From Kaistella soli (GTDB taxonomy: Bacteria; Bacteroidota; Bacteroidia; Flavobacteriales; Weeksellaceae): a DNA stretch of 64,000 nucleotides. A program made the translations under genes and the position numbers. The stretch lies in the NCBI RefSeq assembly GCF_019038595.1, contig NZ_JAHOPF010000004.1, positions 129,747-193,746 on the forward strand, given 5' to 3'. Below, one piece after another: positions 35,105 through 44,655 of this stretch (position 1 is its first letter; each line of letters starts with the position of its first letter). Under the pieces are notes generated by a model that saw only the letters and a list, made by a program, of their open reading frames with translations, ran no database searches and was not told the origin of the DNA.

Positions 35105-37117
35105 TTATTTATAACTTCTGGTTTTAACTTCAATGTTTTCATAAATCAGGTCTTCTTTATGCATCACTTCCTGATTAATGTCCGCACCCTGATATTCCCA
35201 GGCTGCAACATATTTGAAATTCATATCATCTCTTTCCGCTTCTCCTTCCGGAGTTGCATGATCCCAACGGAAATGACCTCCACAGGATTCCTCTCTCTTC
35301 AAAGCATCAATTGCCATCAGCTGTCCAAGTTCAAGAAAATCTGCAACCCTGAATGCTTTTTCCAGTTCAGGATTCATTTCGTTAGCTTCACCCGGAACTC
35401 TTACATCTTTCCAAAATTCATCTCTTACCTCAGCAATTTCTTTAATGGCTTCTCTTAAACCTTCAGGAGTTCTTCCCATTCCTACTTTATTCCACATAAT
35501 GTGTCCTAATTTCTTGTGGAAATGATCTACTGAATGAGTTCCTTTATTGTTAATGAAGAAATTGATTTTATCCTGAACTTCTTTTTCAGCAGCATCAAAA
35601 TCTGCAGTGTTTGTTGGAATTGCACCTGTTCTAATATCTGCTGAAAGATAATCAGCAATCGTATAAGGAAGTACAAAATAACCGTCTGCCAAGCCCTGCA
35701 TCAGTGCAGAAGCTCCTAATCTGTTCGCTCCGTGATCAGAGAAATTAGCTTCTCCAAGTACGAAACATCCCGGAATAGTCGACTGCAGATTATAGTCAAC
35801 CCAAACGCCGCCCATGGTATAATGAACCGCCGGATAAATTTTCATTGGAGTTACATATGGATTTTCCCCAGTGATTTTTTCATACATCACAAAAAGGTTT
35901 CCGTATTTTTCTTCAATCCATGCTTTTCCTAAATCATAAATTTGCTGATCGGTAGGATTGTGAATGTTTTTTTCAATGGCCGCTTCCCGACCTTTCTTAG
36001 TAATTTCTGTCGAGAAATCAAGATAGACACCTTCTTTGGTGTCGTTATTTTCAATTCCGTAACCGGCATCACATCTTTCTTTCGCTGCTCTGGAAGCAAC
36101 GTCACGCGGCACCAAGTTTCCGAAAGCCGGATATCTTCTTTCCAGATAATAATCGCGGTTTTCTTCAGCAATATTTTCAGGTTTTAATTTCCCGGCACGA
36201 ATTGCTTCTGCGTCTTCAATCTTTTTAGGAACCCAGATTCTTCCTGAGTTTCTTAAAGATTCAGACATCAAAGTCAGTTTGGACTGCTGCGTTCCGTGAA
36301 CCGGAATACAAGTCGGGTGAATCTGTACATAACAAGGATTTGCGAAATACGCTCCTTTTTTATGAATTTTCCAGGATGCAGAAACGTTGGATCCCATTGC
36401 ATTCGTGGAAAGGAAATATACATTACCGTAACCGCCGGAAGCAATTACAACAGCATGTGCCGAGTGTCTTTCGATTTCTCCGGTTACTAAATTTCTTGCG
36501 ATAATTCCTCTTGCTTTTCCGTCAACAATTACCAGTTCAAGCATTTCGTGACGGTTGTACATTTTAATTCTGCCTTTCCCGATTTGACGGCTCATTGCAG
36601 AGTAAGCTCCTAATAAAAGCTGTTGCCCGGTTTGTCCTTTAGCATAAAAAGTTCTTTTTACCTGAACACCACCGAAAGACCTGTTATCAAGCTGGCCGCC
36701 GTACTCTCTTCCGAAAGGTACGCCCTGCGCAACACACTGGTCAATAATATTTGCAGATACTTCCGCCAAACGGTAAACATTGGATTCTCTTGCGCGGTAA
36801 TCTCCACCTTTAATGGTATCGTAAAACAAACGGTAAGTTGAATCTCCGTCTCCCTGATAATTTTTCGCAGCATTAATCCCGCCCTGAGCAGCGATAGAGT
36901 GCGCTCTTCTTGGGGAATCCTGATAACAGAATGCTTTTACGTTGTAGCCCTGCTCAGCTAAAGTGGCTGCGGCAGAACCTCCAGCCAAACCTGTTCCTAC
37001 AACAATGATATCAATTTTATCACGGTTGTTTGGTGCAACAAGGTTCATATGATTTTTATGGTTTTTCCATTTGTCCGCTAACGGGCCGGCAGGAATTTTT
37101 GAATCTAATTTGCTCAT
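35105..37117 (-). CDS. sdhA: Succinate dehydrogenase/fumarate reductase flavoprotein subunit
   Basis: 670 residues; oxidises succinate to fumarate at a covalently bound FAD on the cytoplasmic face. The N-terminal Rossmann motif is [17 protein letters not shown], the FAD-linking His lies in [11 protein letters not shown], and the C-terminal FAD region is [20 protein letters not shown]. Active-site features [17 protein letters not shown] and HPTCIP are present. It is the central gene of the three-gene sdhCAB unit. Confidence 0.96.
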   Translation of the reverse strand: MSKLDSKIPAGPLADKWKNHKNHMNLVAPNNRDKIDIIVVGTGLAGGSAAATLAEQGYNVKAFCYQDSPRRAHSIAAQGGINAAKNYQGDGDSTYRLFYDTIKGGDYRARESNVYRLAEVSANIIDQCVAQGVPFGREYGGQLDNRSFGGVQVKRTFYAKGQTGQQLLLGAYSAMSRQIGKGRIKMYNRHEMLELVIVDGKARGIIARNLVTGEIERHSAHAVVIASGGYGNVYFLSTNAMGSNVSASWKIHKKGAYFANPCYVQIHPTCIPVHGTQQSKLTLMSESLRNSGRIWVPKKIEDAEAIRAGKLKPENIAEENRDYYLERRYPAFGNLVPRDVASRAAKERCDAGYGIENNDTKEGVYLDFSTEITKKGREAAIEKNIHNPTDQQIYDLGKAWIEEKYGNLFVMYEKITGENPYVTPMKIYPAVHYTMGGVWVDYNLQSTIPGCFVLGEANFSDHGANRLGASALMQGLADGYFVLPYTIADYLSADIRTGAIPTNTADFDAAEKEVQDKINFFINNKGTHSVDHFHKKLGHIMWNKVGMGRTPEGLREAIKEIAEVRDEFWKDVRVPGEANEMNPELEKAFRVADFLELGQLMAIDALKREESCGGHFRWDHATPEGEAERDDMNFKYVAAWEYQGADINQEVMHKEDLIYENIEVKTRSYK

Positions 37118-37223
37118 TTTTAGAAATTTTTAATTTACTCAGAACTTTCTATTCTTTATTTGAGTTCGTGAATATTTCGAATATTAAATTTTAAAGAATT
37201 AATGAATGATTAAAACTTAATAT

Positions 37224-37886
37224 TTATTGAGTTATGAAATGATACACTGCTATAAAAATAAATCCTGCAGGAATAAGGATGGAATACCATGTTCCCAATG
37301 CTTTGATCACAGGAGTATATTTAGGATGTCTTGCACCAACAGACTGGAACGACGACTGGAAGCCATGTGCCAAATGCAATCCCAACAGCACAAAAGAAAT
37401 CACATAGAAAGCTACGCGAATCGGATCAGCAAATTTTGCATGAAGTTCAGCCCAGAATCTTTCGTTATCCGGAACGTTTGCTTCAACATACTTGAAACTG
37501 ATTTCATGCCACCAAAAATCGTAAAGGTGCAATCCTAAAAATGCTAAAACCACCAAGCCGGAAATAATCATATTTCTGGACATCCAGGTAGAATTGGCCG
37601 AACCCTGGTTCACCGCATATTTTACCGGTCTTGCGCTTCTGTTCTTCAGTTCGAGAACGAAACCCATTACAAAGTGAAAAACTACTGCAAAACCTAAAAC
37701 CGGCTGCATCAAAAACTGAATAAGCGGGTTATACCCCATAAATTCCGAAGCTGAGTTGAATGCACTCGGGCTGCAAACTGATAGCAAATTAACCGAAAGG
37801 TGCATGATAAGGAATATGAGCAAAAACATTGCAGACAATGCCATTGCGTACTTTCTACCAATAGTAGAACTTGTTAATCCTGCCAT
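37224..37886 (-). CDS. sdhC: Succinate dehydrogenase cytochrome b subunit (five-helix membrane anchor)
   Basis: 220 residues with five hydrophobic helices (AMFLLIFLIMHLSVNL, VLGFAVVFHFVMGFVLEL, NMIISGLVVLAFLGLHLYDF, VAFYVISFVLLGLHLAHGF, YSILIPAGFIFIAVYHFI), each carrying a His that can bind one of two hemes b. This is the single-anchor type B architecture usual in Bacteroidota. It precedes sdhA by 106 bp. Confidence 0.93.
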   Translation of the reverse strand: MAGLTSSTIGRKYAMALSAMFLLIFLIMHLSVNLLSVCSPSAFNSASEFMGYNPLIQFLMQPVLGFAVVFHFVMGFVLELKNRSARPVKYAVNQGSANSTWMSRNMIISGLVVLAFLGLHLYDFWWHEISFKYVEANVPDNERFWAELHAKFADPIRVAFYVISFVLLGLHLAHGFQSSFQSVGARHPKYTPVIKALGTWYSILIPAGFIFIAVYHFITQ

Positions 37887-38043
37887 AATAATGTTTAAAT
37901 TGAATTTTCACAAAGTTAAAAAATTGTTAAGGTATAAAGAGGTGAGAAAAATCAGAATTTTTTAGTTTGTAATCTTTCTAAATAAGATTACCCTCAACAA
38001 CCGGTTGATTAGCAATAAATTGGCATTAGCAAAAACACCATTA

Positions 38044-39813
38044 TTACTTGAAATGATACACTTTCCCCTCTACAACCACCTTGTGCACTTCCGGAGGCAG
38101 TGTCTTTATTTCAAAATCATTTGCCCTACGGGAAGTTAAGTAAGGTTCTGTTACATATTTTTCAACTTTCCCTAGATTGGAATTTTCTCTCATGAAAAAC
38201 TGAACTTTATTATTCCGTTTTACCGAAATAATTTTCTCTTTAAAATACTGATGTTCTAAAGTTTCATTGATTTGCGAGGCTTTAAAATTCAATAAAAACC
38301 TCAACGCCACAAATGTCACCACAAAATAAGTCACTTTCAAAACATTTCTGGGATTAAGTTTTATCACCGCAAACCGTAAAAACCAAACGGTCAGTAAAGC
38401 AACAGCCACTTCCAGTAAAGTCATCGGAATCATTTTATAGAAAGCAAAATCGACATCTGCAAAGAGATGAATGACGTCAAGCGTTTTAGTAACTACCCAA
38501 TCGTAAAGAAAATTAAGCCAGGAAAACTCTATTGAAAACCCAATAAGAACCGTCATCAGCAGAGAAAAGATAATTAAAATTTCTGAAAACGGAATGACAA
38601 TTAAATTAGCAACAATCGAAACCATTGAATATTGATGGAAATAATAAATAACCAATGGCAACGTAGCAATCTGTGCAGAAAAACTTACCGAAACCACATT
38701 CACCATCGCGTTCTGGAACTCATTTTTAGGTTTCGGAAGATATTTAAGTATAGGTTGATTGAGCCAGAAAATTCCAAAAACTGCTGCAAAACTCAGCTGG
38801 AAACCAACGTCAAAAAACTGGTTCGTATCCGCAATGAGAATCGCAAATGCCGCCACCGCCATTGCGTGGAGCAAATCGGGTTTCCGCTGCAACAGTACAC
38901 AAATATAATAAGCAGAAATCATAATGCAGCTTCTTACAACCGAACTTCCGTAATCGATAAAAATGGCAAAAGACCAGATTAATACCAAAGAAATAACCGT
39001 TTTATAATTTCTAAATTTTGGAGGAAATACCGGCTTTAATACAATAAGAATCAGCCAGAAAATAATCGCCATATGAGATCCGGAAATCGCCAGAACATGC
39101 ATTAAACCGGATTTACTGAAATCCTGAACCGTCCCGTCATCCATTTCAGTCCGGTCTGCGAGGATAATCCCTTTTGTAAATTCGCGTGCTTTTTTGCTGA
39201 AGCCGGCCCGGTCGATTTTGCTTAATGTTTCGAGTCGCTTCTGTTTTATTTTCTCAGAAAAACTCAAGTCATTCCGCGCGCCGGGCTGAAATGAATTAGG
39301 CAGATAAATCTGGAAATAAATATCTTTTCGAGCTAAATATTTTCCGTAATCAAACTGAAAGTCGCTGTAAGGTTTCTGCAGTTTATTGATGTACGCTTCA
39401 GCTTTGTAATAATGAAGAAAATCGAGATCATTCTCTGTTTTAGGTATCGAAAGTACACTCAGAAATGACTGATTACCTTTCCACGCTTTCACTTCATAAC
39501 GCCGGTTTTTCTCGTTGGAATTGAGTTTTCTGCTGATTTTAAAAACGATGTTTTCTTTGCTTTTCAGCTCGGGTAATTGAGGTTTCTTTGAATTCAGGAA
39601 ATGTGCAAAAATTCCCAGAGAAAAGAACAGCAGAAACAGCGAAACGTGACGGAAACGGTGAGCATAAAAATTTTGAATCAAATACAGAACAAGCGACAGA
39701 AAACTGAAAACCAATAATATTATGATTTGCTTAATCCGCACGGAAAGATAATCCTGCAAAAGAATTCCAAGAATAAAACAGACACAGAGAATGAGTAAAG
39801 GCTGCTTTTGCAA
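38044..39813 (-). CDS. comEC: ComEC/Rec2-type competence membrane protein
   Basis: 589 residues: an N-terminal hydrophobic segment, a beta-rich DUF4131-type domain (about 100-200), then the Competence domain with many membrane helices and the hallmark SGLMHVLAISGSHMAIIFWL. The C-terminus (about 500-589) is short and lacks the metallo-beta-lactamase domain of full-length ComEC. This shorter form is common in Bacteroidota. It would form the inner-membrane channel for single-stranded DNA uptake if a competence system exists; no other com gene is in the window. Confidence 0.88.
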   Translation of the reverse strand: MQKQPLLILCVCFILGILLQDYLSVRIKQIIILLVFSFLSLVLYLIQNFYAHRFRHVSLFLLFFSLGIFAHFLNSKKPQLPELKSKENIVFKISRKLNSNEKNRRYEVKAWKGNQSFLSVLSIPKTENDLDFLHYYKAEAYINKLQKPYSDFQFDYGKYLARKDIYFQIYLPNSFQPGARNDLSFSEKIKQKRLETLSKIDRAGFSKKAREFTKGIILADRTEMDDGTVQDFSKSGLMHVLAISGSHMAIIFWLILIVLKPVFPPKFRNYKTVISLVLIWSFAIFIDYGSSVVRSCIMISAYYICVLLQRKPDLLHAMAVAAFAILIADTNQFFDVGFQLSFAAVFGIFWLNQPILKYLPKPKNEFQNAMVNVVSVSFSAQIATLPLVIYYFHQYSMVSIVANLIVIPFSEILIIFSLLMTVLIGFSIEFSWLNFLYDWVVTKTLDVIHLFADVDFAFYKMIPMTLLEVAVALLTVWFLRFAVIKLNPRNVLKVTYFVVTFVALRFLLNFKASQINETLEHQYFKEKIISVKRNNKVQFFMRENSNLGKVEKYVTEPYLTSRRANDFEIKTLPPEVHKVVVEGKVYHFK

Positions 39814-39867
39814 GATATTTTTTACAGGTAAATATATTAATCTTTACCTGCAAAAAGCACCGTCAAA

Positions 39868-40974
39868 TCACCCTTTTACAATGAGATGCGCAGCGTGATC
39901 ACTTGCACCCTTTCCGCCTAATTTTTCCCGGAGAAGCTCAAAGTCATTTAGCATTTTTTGTCTTGGTTCTCCTTCTAACACGAGTTTCAGCTCTTTCACC
40001 AGGTTTTCGGTATTAAGTTCATTCTGAATTAATTCCGTAACAACTTCCCTGTCCATAATTAAATTCACCAAAGAAATATATTTGATGTTTTTTACAACTC
40101 TTTTCCCGATTTCGTAGGAGATCCGGCTGCTCCGGTAACAGACCACTTCCGGAATGTTGAGCAATGCCGTTTCTAAAGTTGCTGTGCCGGAAGTAACTAA
40201 AGCTGCTTTCGAACACCTCAGCAGATCGTAGGTTTTATTGGAAACAAAGTGAACGTTTTCGTCAACATATTTTTGGTAAAAATCTTTAGGCAGACTCGGC
40301 GCGCCTGCAATTGCAAACTGATATTCTTTAAAAAACGGGCGAACCGAAAGCATAAGTTCCAGCATTTTGGTCACTTCCTGTTCCCGCGAACCGGGCAACA
40401 ATGCGATGATTTCTTTTCCGTTAAGCTGATTCTCTGATTGGAACTGACGAATGTCAATGCTCGGCAAATCGGAAATCGCATCCAGCAATGGATGTCCTAC
40501 AAAATGCGCATCCACCTGATGCTTTCTGTAAAACTCCTTCTCGAACGGAAGAATTACCAGCATTTCATCAACAAATTTCTTAATTTTTTCAACCCTACCT
40601 TCTTTCCAGGCCCAAAGCTGCGGAGAAATATAATAAACCACCTTCATTCCCGATGTTTTGGCAAATTCAGCAATCCTTAAATTAAATCCAGGATAATCCA
40701 CTAAAATCAAAACGTCCGGCTGATAATTTGCCAGATCTTCTTTGCAAAATCTTATATTTTTAAGAATAGTTCTGAGATTTTTAGCTACTTCCAGAAATCC
40801 CATGAACGCAAGATCTCTGTAATGTTTCACCGGACCAAACCCGGCAACCTGAGTCATTAAATCTCCGCCCCAAAAACGGAATTCCGCCTCAGCATCTTTT
40901 TTCAGAATTGATTTCATTAGGTTTGAAGCGTGCAGATCTCCAGAAGCCTCGCCGGCGATAATATAGTATTTCAC
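39868..40974 (-). CDS. lpxB: Lipid-A-disaccharide synthase
   Basis: Joins UDP-2,3-diacylglucosamine and lipid X to form the lipid A disaccharide (GT19). From a GTG at 40974 the product (368 residues) starts KYYIIAGEASGDLHASNLMK, the family-typical N-terminus; a TTG at 41001 adds nine residues and is less likely. Other motifs: FWGGDLM, YISPQLWAWKEGRVEKI, LPFEKEFY, FVGHPLLDA, LLPGSREQEV and VTSGTATLETAL. It is divergent from the DUF2480 gene, 42 bp apart. Confidence 0.94.
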   Translation of the reverse strand: MKYYIIAGEASGDLHASNLMKSILKKDAEAEFRFWGGDLMTQVAGFGPVKHYRDLAFMGFLEVAKNLRTILKNIRFCKEDLANYQPDVLILVDYPGFNLRIAEFAKTSGMKVVYYISPQLWAWKEGRVEKIKKFVDEMLVILPFEKEFYRKHQVDAHFVGHPLLDAISDLPSIDIRQFQSENQLNGKEIIALLPGSREQEVTKMLELMLSVRPFFKEYQFAIAGAPSLPKDFYQKYVDENVHFVSNKTYDLLRCSKAALVTSGTATLETALLNIPEVVCYRSSRISYEIGKRVVKNIKYISLVNLIMDREVVTELIQNELNTENLVKELKLVLEGEPRQKMLNDFELLREKLGGKGASDHAAHLIVKG

Positions 40975-41016
40975 TCGTTTAAAAATTGTAATTTTGCTCA
41001 AAGATAAAGATAAAAA

Positions 41017-41526
41017 ATGTCAGAAGATTTCGAAATAAAAAATAAAGTTGCAGACAGCGGTTTGGTAAATTTTGACCTTTCCGTGCTGGTTCCAAAAGGC
41101 AGAAGAATAGGGATTGACCTTAAGGATTTCCTCTACGAAGGCCTGATCCTAAAAGAAAAAGACTTCCGCGACAAAGTGAGTGCTATCAATACCGAAGATT
41201 ACGCAGATTGTTACGTTTATATTTATAACTCTGCAGAGGCGATCGTTCCGCTTTGGGCGTATTTTCTTCTTACCGCTAAAATTACAGATTCCGCTAAAAA
41301 AGTCGTTTACGGAAACAGGGAAGATTTGGAAGTGCTTTTGATACACAACGCCATTCAGACTTACGATTTCAGTGAAATGACAGATAAAAGAATTTTGGTA
41401 AAAGGCTGCTCTGACGAAAACATCCCCGAAAATGCCTACATCGAACTTGTAGAGCAGTTAAAACCCATCGTAAAATCTTTAATGTTCGGTGAAGCCTGTT
41501 CAAATGTTCCCATTTTTAAGAAATAA
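41017..41526 (+). CDS. DUF2480 family protein
   Basis: A 169-residue cytosolic protein matching DUF2480 of Bacteroidota: LVNFDLSVLVPKGRRIGIDLKDFLYEGLILKE-type N-terminus, ADCYVYIYNSAEAIVPLWAYFLL, and KRILVKGCSDENIPENAYIEL with a C-terminal FGEACSNVPIFKK. Function is unknown. Divergent from lpxB. Confidence 0.85.
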   Translation: MSEDFEIKNKVADSGLVNFDLSVLVPKGRRIGIDLKDFLYEGLILKEKDFRDKVSAINTEDYADCYVYIYNSAEAIVPLWAYFLLTAKITDSAKKVVYGNREDLEVLLIHNAIQTYDFSEMTDKRILVKGCSDENIPENAYIELVEQLKPIVKSLMFGEACSNVPIFKK

Positions 41527-41578
41527 ATTTTAACAGTTTTTTATTATTTAAATAAAATAGTATCGGAACAGTATTTGG

Positions 41579-41586
41579 TAACTTTG
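41579..41586 (+). promoter_or_regulatory. Putative -7 box for the DUF937 gene
   Basis: TAACTTTG matches TAnnTTTG, 36 bp before the ATG at 41622. Confidence 0.5.
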
Positions 41587-41621
41587 ATACTCACTATTTT
41601 TTAACAAAAAACGAACAAATT

Positions 41622-42287
41622 ATGAATTTAATTGATTTAATTACCGGAAACGCCGGAAATCAGGTTGCTTCACAGGCCGAAAACAAGTTCGGTATCGATA
41701 AAAATCAAATAATTGCCCTTCTTGCAGTTGCTGCACCATTGGTAATTTCTTATCTGAGAAAAAAATCCCAGGACGATCCCAACGAAGCAGAAGCTTTAAA
41801 CAGTGCTTTAGATAAAGACCATGACGGCAGCATTCTGGATAATCCTGCACAGGTAGAAGCCAGACAGCAGGAAGGCAGTTCGATCCTTGACCATATTTTC
41901 GGAGGACAGAAACCTCAGGTTGAAAATCAGCTTTCTCAGAATACCGGTATTTCAATGGATAAAATCGGACCTGTATTAGCGATGTTGGCTCCACTCATCA
42001 TGGGATATATCGGAAAAGAGAAGCAGACCAGCGGAGTAAATTCCGGCGGAGGTTTGGGAGATTTATTAGGCGGGATTTTGGGCGGCGCGCAGAATCAGGC
42101 TCAATCGCAGCCTTCAAATCCATTAAATGATATTTTAGGAAGTGTTCTTGGGGGTGGTTCTCAGCAGTCATCTTCAGGAAATCCTTTAAATGATATTTTG
42201 GGAAGCGTTCTGGGAGGCGGCAATTCCGGTCAGCAGCAGGGCGGCCTGGGCGGTCTCTTAGGAAGTATCCTTGGCGGCGGAAAATAA
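41622..42287 (+). CDS. DUF937 domain-containing protein with C-terminal Gly-rich repeats
   Basis: 221 residues. The DUF937 part (1-130) has LIDLITGNAGNQVASQ, KIGPVLAMLAPLIMGYIGK, and a polar middle with several Gln. The last 90 residues are a low-complexity tail in which NPLNDILGSVLGGGS occurs twice and related GLGGLLG(S/G)ILGG units four times; the DNA for these is a diverged tandem repeat (about 42115-42285). DUF937 proteins are of unknown role, with YidB as a distant relative. The tail may be a repeat-expanded linker. Confidence 0.85.
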   Translation: MNLIDLITGNAGNQVASQAENKFGIDKNQIIALLAVAAPLVISYLRKKSQDDPNEAEALNSALDKDHDGSILDNPAQVEARQQEGSSILDHIFGGQKPQVENQLSQNTGISMDKIGPVLAMLAPLIMGYIGKEKQTSGVNSGGGLGDLLGGILGGAQNQAQSQPSNPLNDILGSVLGGGSQQSSSGNPLNDILGSVLGGGNSGQQQGGLGGLLGSILGGGK

Positions 42288-42304
42288 TTTCATCACTATA
42301 AAAT

Positions 42305-42336
42305 AAAAACCGAAGATTATTCTTCGGTTTTTTTCT
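42305..42336. terminator. Bidirectional terminator overlapping the THX stop codon
   Basis: Stem AAAACCGAAGA / TCTTCGGTTTT with a TTAT loop. The loop contains the THX stop codon and the right arm encodes its last residues (EE), so the hairpin serves the plus-strand DUF937 gene and overlaps the THX coding end. Confidence 0.85.
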
Positions 42337-42556
42337 TTTTCGCAGCTTTGGGTTTGTTATCGGTTTCTAAATTTTCAGATTTGTCTGTCGGATAACCAAC
42401 TTCCTCTCTTACTTTCTTTTTAGAATCCTTTTTATCATCCTCATCCAAAACTTTGACAGGAATATTTTTTACTGAACTTGATTTTCTCGGTCTCTTTTTT
42501 CCATAACTTCCGGCGGTTACTTTTCCGCGTCTGGATTTCTGATCTCCTTTTCCCAT
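42317..42556 (-). CDS. 30S ribosomal protein THX
   Basis: 79 residues. The N-terminal 27 residues (MGKGDQKSRRGKVTAGSYGKKRPRKS, slightly abbreviated here) match the THX/Sra core that binds the 30S head in Thermus and Bacteroidota. The remaining about 50 residues are a Lys/Asp/Glu-rich extension (DEDDKKDSKKKVREE ... KAAKKKKTEE). It has its own -7 box (42586-42593) and is convergent with DUF937. Confidence 0.85.
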   Translation of the reverse strand: MGKGDQKSRRGKVTAGSYGKKRPRKSSSVKNIPVKVLDEDDKKDSKKKVREEVGYPTDKSENLETDNKPKAAKKKKTEE

Positions 42557-42585
42557 AATTAACAGTTTTTTATTGTTGATTTACA

Positions 42586-42593
42586 CAAAGTTA
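42586..42593 (-). promoter_or_regulatory. Putative -7 box for the THX gene
   Basis: On the minus strand TAACTTTG matches TAnnTTTG and leaves a leader of about 25-30 nt before the ATG. Confidence 0.5.
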
Positions 42594-42632
42594 ACCAAAA
42601 TCCCTGAACTTAAATCTTAAAAAATTCATAAA

Positions 42633-42726
42633 CTTTGAACACCACTGCTCGCTAAAAAAGTTCTCACTTCCAAAGCATAGCTTTTAATTTCAGACTAAGA
42701 TGAACTCAAAAAATTGGTGTTCAAAG
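42633..42726. repeat. 12-bp perfect inverted repeat upstream of aspS
   Basis: CTTTGAACACCA (42633-42644) and TGGTGTTCAAAG (42715-42726) are exact reverse complements 70 bp apart. The enclosed DNA has no open frame. It lies between the THX and aspS promoters. It could be two sites for a regulator, or the ends of a small non-autonomous element. Confidence 0.6.
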
Positions 42727-42774
42727 CCACATAAAACTTCTAAAAGCCACTTCCTGCTTCCATGCAAAAATCTT

Positions 42775-42782
42775 ATATTTGC
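42775..42782 (+). promoter_or_regulatory. Putative -7 box of aspS
   Basis: TATATTTG matches TAnnTTTG, 47 bp before the aspS ATG at 42830, followed by GC. Confidence 0.55.
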
Positions 42783-42829
42783 ATGCATAAAATTTTAACC
42801 GACCCACGTCAACCAAAACGATCACTAAG

Positions 42830-44584
42830 ATGTTCCGAACCCACACCAACGGCGAATTATCGCTTCATCATCTCAACGAAAACATTACCCTTTCAGGCTG
42901 GGTTCAAACCATCCGTGATAAAGGATTTATGATTTGGATCGACCTTCGGGACCGTTACGGAATTACACAGCTGGTCTTCGATCAGGACCGTTCCTCTGCA
43001 GAATTAATGGAAGAAGCCAAAAAGCTCGGACGTGAATTCGTGATTCAGGTTGAAGGAAAAGTCATTGAAAGAGTTTCAAAAAACCCAAATATTCCTACAG
43101 GCGAAATTGAAATTTTAGTCGAAAAACTTACTGTTTTAAATGAATCCCAGCTGCCCCCGTTTACGATTGAAGACCAAACCGATGGTGGTGAAGAACTGAG
43201 AATGAAATATAGATATTTGGACATCCGCAGAAATCCGGTAAAAGACAAACTGATTTTCCGTCACAAAATGGCGCAGAAAGTAAGAAACTATCTTTCTGAT
43301 CAGAATTTTATCGAAGTTGAAACTCCGGTTCTTATTAAATCCACTCCCGAAGGTGCAAGAGATTTCGTGGTTCCAAGCAGAATGAACCCTGGACAGTTTT
43401 ATGCACTTCCGCAATCGCCGCAAACTTTCAAACAGTTGTTGATGATCGGCGGAATGGACCGTTATTTCCAGATTGTAAAATGTTTCCGTGACGAGGATTT
43501 AAGAGCAGACAGACAGCCTGAGTTTACCCAAATCGATTGCGAAATGGCTTTCGTAGAGCAGGAAGATGTTTTGGAAATCTTTGAAGGAATGACGGCGACT
43601 TTATTGAAAGATATTGCCGGAAAAGAATTCGGGAAATTCCCGAGAATGACTTTCGAAGATGCCATGAAAAATTACGGAAATGACAAACCGGATATCAGGT
43701 TCGGGATGAAATTCGTGGAAGTAAATGAGTTGGTTAAAGGAAAGGATTTCAAAATATTTGATGACGCCGAATTGGTTGTCGGAATCAATGTTGAAGGCTG
43801 CGCAGATTATACGAGAAAACAAATCGACGAATTGATTGATTGGGTAAAACGTCCGCAAATTGGTGCCAACGGAATGATTTGGATTAAATTCCAAAATGAT
43901 GGCGTTGTAACTTCTTCCGTAAATAAATTTTACAGCGAAGAAGATTTAAAGAAAATTACAGAAAAATTCGGAGCAAAAGAAGGAGATTTGATTTTCCTGA
44001 TGTCCGGAAATGAAAATAAGGTAAGAACCCAACTTTCCGCACTGAGAATGGAATTGGGGAACAGATTGGGATTAAGAAAAGGAAACGAATTCGCGCCACT
44101 TTGGGTAATCGATTTCCCGCTGTTGGAATGGGACGAAGAAACCGGAAGATATCATGCAATGCACCATCCGTTCACGTCACCAAAACCTGAAGATGTGCAC
44201 TTACTGGAAACCGATCCGGGAAAAGCGAGAGCAAATGCTTACGATTTAATTCTGAACGGAAATGAAATCGGCGGCGGATCTGTACGGATTTTCGACAAAG
44301 ATTTGCAGGCGAAAATGTTTAATCTTTTAGGATTTACCAAAGAAGACGCAGAAGCACAGTTTGGATTCCTGATGAACGCTTTCCAGTACGGAGCACCGCC
44401 TCACGCAGGTTTGGCTTTAGGTTTTGACCGTTTGGTTGCAATTTTGGACGGAAACGAAGTGATCAGAGATTATATCGCTTTCCCGAAAAATAATTCTGGA
44501 AGGGATGTAATGATTGACGCACCGAGCAAGATTGCTGATGAGCAGCTTGAAGAACTTTTCCTGAAAGTAGAAACGAAAGAATAA
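42830..44584 (+). CDS. aspS: Aspartate--tRNA ligase
   Basis: Class II aminoacyl-tRNA synthetase charging tRNA-Asp, 584 residues. OB-fold anticodon-binding N-terminus ([24 protein letters not shown]), catalytic motifs [20 protein letters not shown] (motif 2 region preceded by TPEGARDF), [16 protein letters not shown] and motif 3 [13 protein letters not shown]; the bacterial GAD insertion is present in the middle. The final residues [16 protein letters not shown] are typical. The GGGSVRI motif is intact. Confidence 0.96.
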   Translation: MFRTHTNGELSLHHLNENITLSGWVQTIRDKGFMIWIDLRDRYGITQLVFDQDRSSAELMEEAKKLGREFVIQVEGKVIERVSKNPNIPTGEIEILVEKLTVLNESQLPPFTIEDQTDGGEELRMKYRYLDIRRNPVKDKLIFRHKMAQKVRNYLSDQNFIEVETPVLIKSTPEGARDFVVPSRMNPGQFYALPQSPQTFKQLLMIGGMDRYFQIVKCFRDEDLRADRQPEFTQIDCEMAFVEQEDVLEIFEGMTATLLKDIAGKEFGKFPRMTFEDAMKNYGNDKPDIRFGMKFVEVNELVKGKDFKIFDDAELVVGINVEGCADYTRKQIDELIDWVKRPQIGANGMIWIKFQNDGVVTSSVNKFYSEEDLKKITEKFGAKEGDLIFLMSGNENKVRTQLSALRMELGNRLGLRKGNEFAPLWVIDFPLLEWDEETGRYHAMHHPFTSPKPEDVHLLETDPGKARANAYDLILNGNEIGGGSVRIFDKDLQAKMFNLLGFTKEDAEAQFGFLMNAFQYGAPPHAGLALGFDRLVAILDGNEVIRDYIAFPKNNSGRDVMIDAPSKIADEQLEELFLKVETKE

Positions 44585-44606
44585 ACTTTTTATACATACC
44601 AATTAT

Positions 44607-44641
44607 AATCCCGGCAATTCGTCGGGATTTCTTATTTTTAT
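44607..44641 (+). terminator. Weak intrinsic terminator after aspS
   Basis: Stem AATCCCG / CGGGATT with a 9-nt loop, followed by a T-rich stretch. Confidence 0.6.
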
Positions 44642-44655
44642 TCAAATATTCAGAA

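Noticed and set aside
38126-38136. CCCTACGGGA as a further REP palindrome
   Set aside because: It lies in coding sequence of comEC, lacks the flanking TACACAGATA and has no longer arms.
38044-39813. comEC as a truncated pseudogene
   Set aside because: The frame is intact, and shorter ComEC forms without the metallo-beta-lactamase domain are normal in Bacteroidota.
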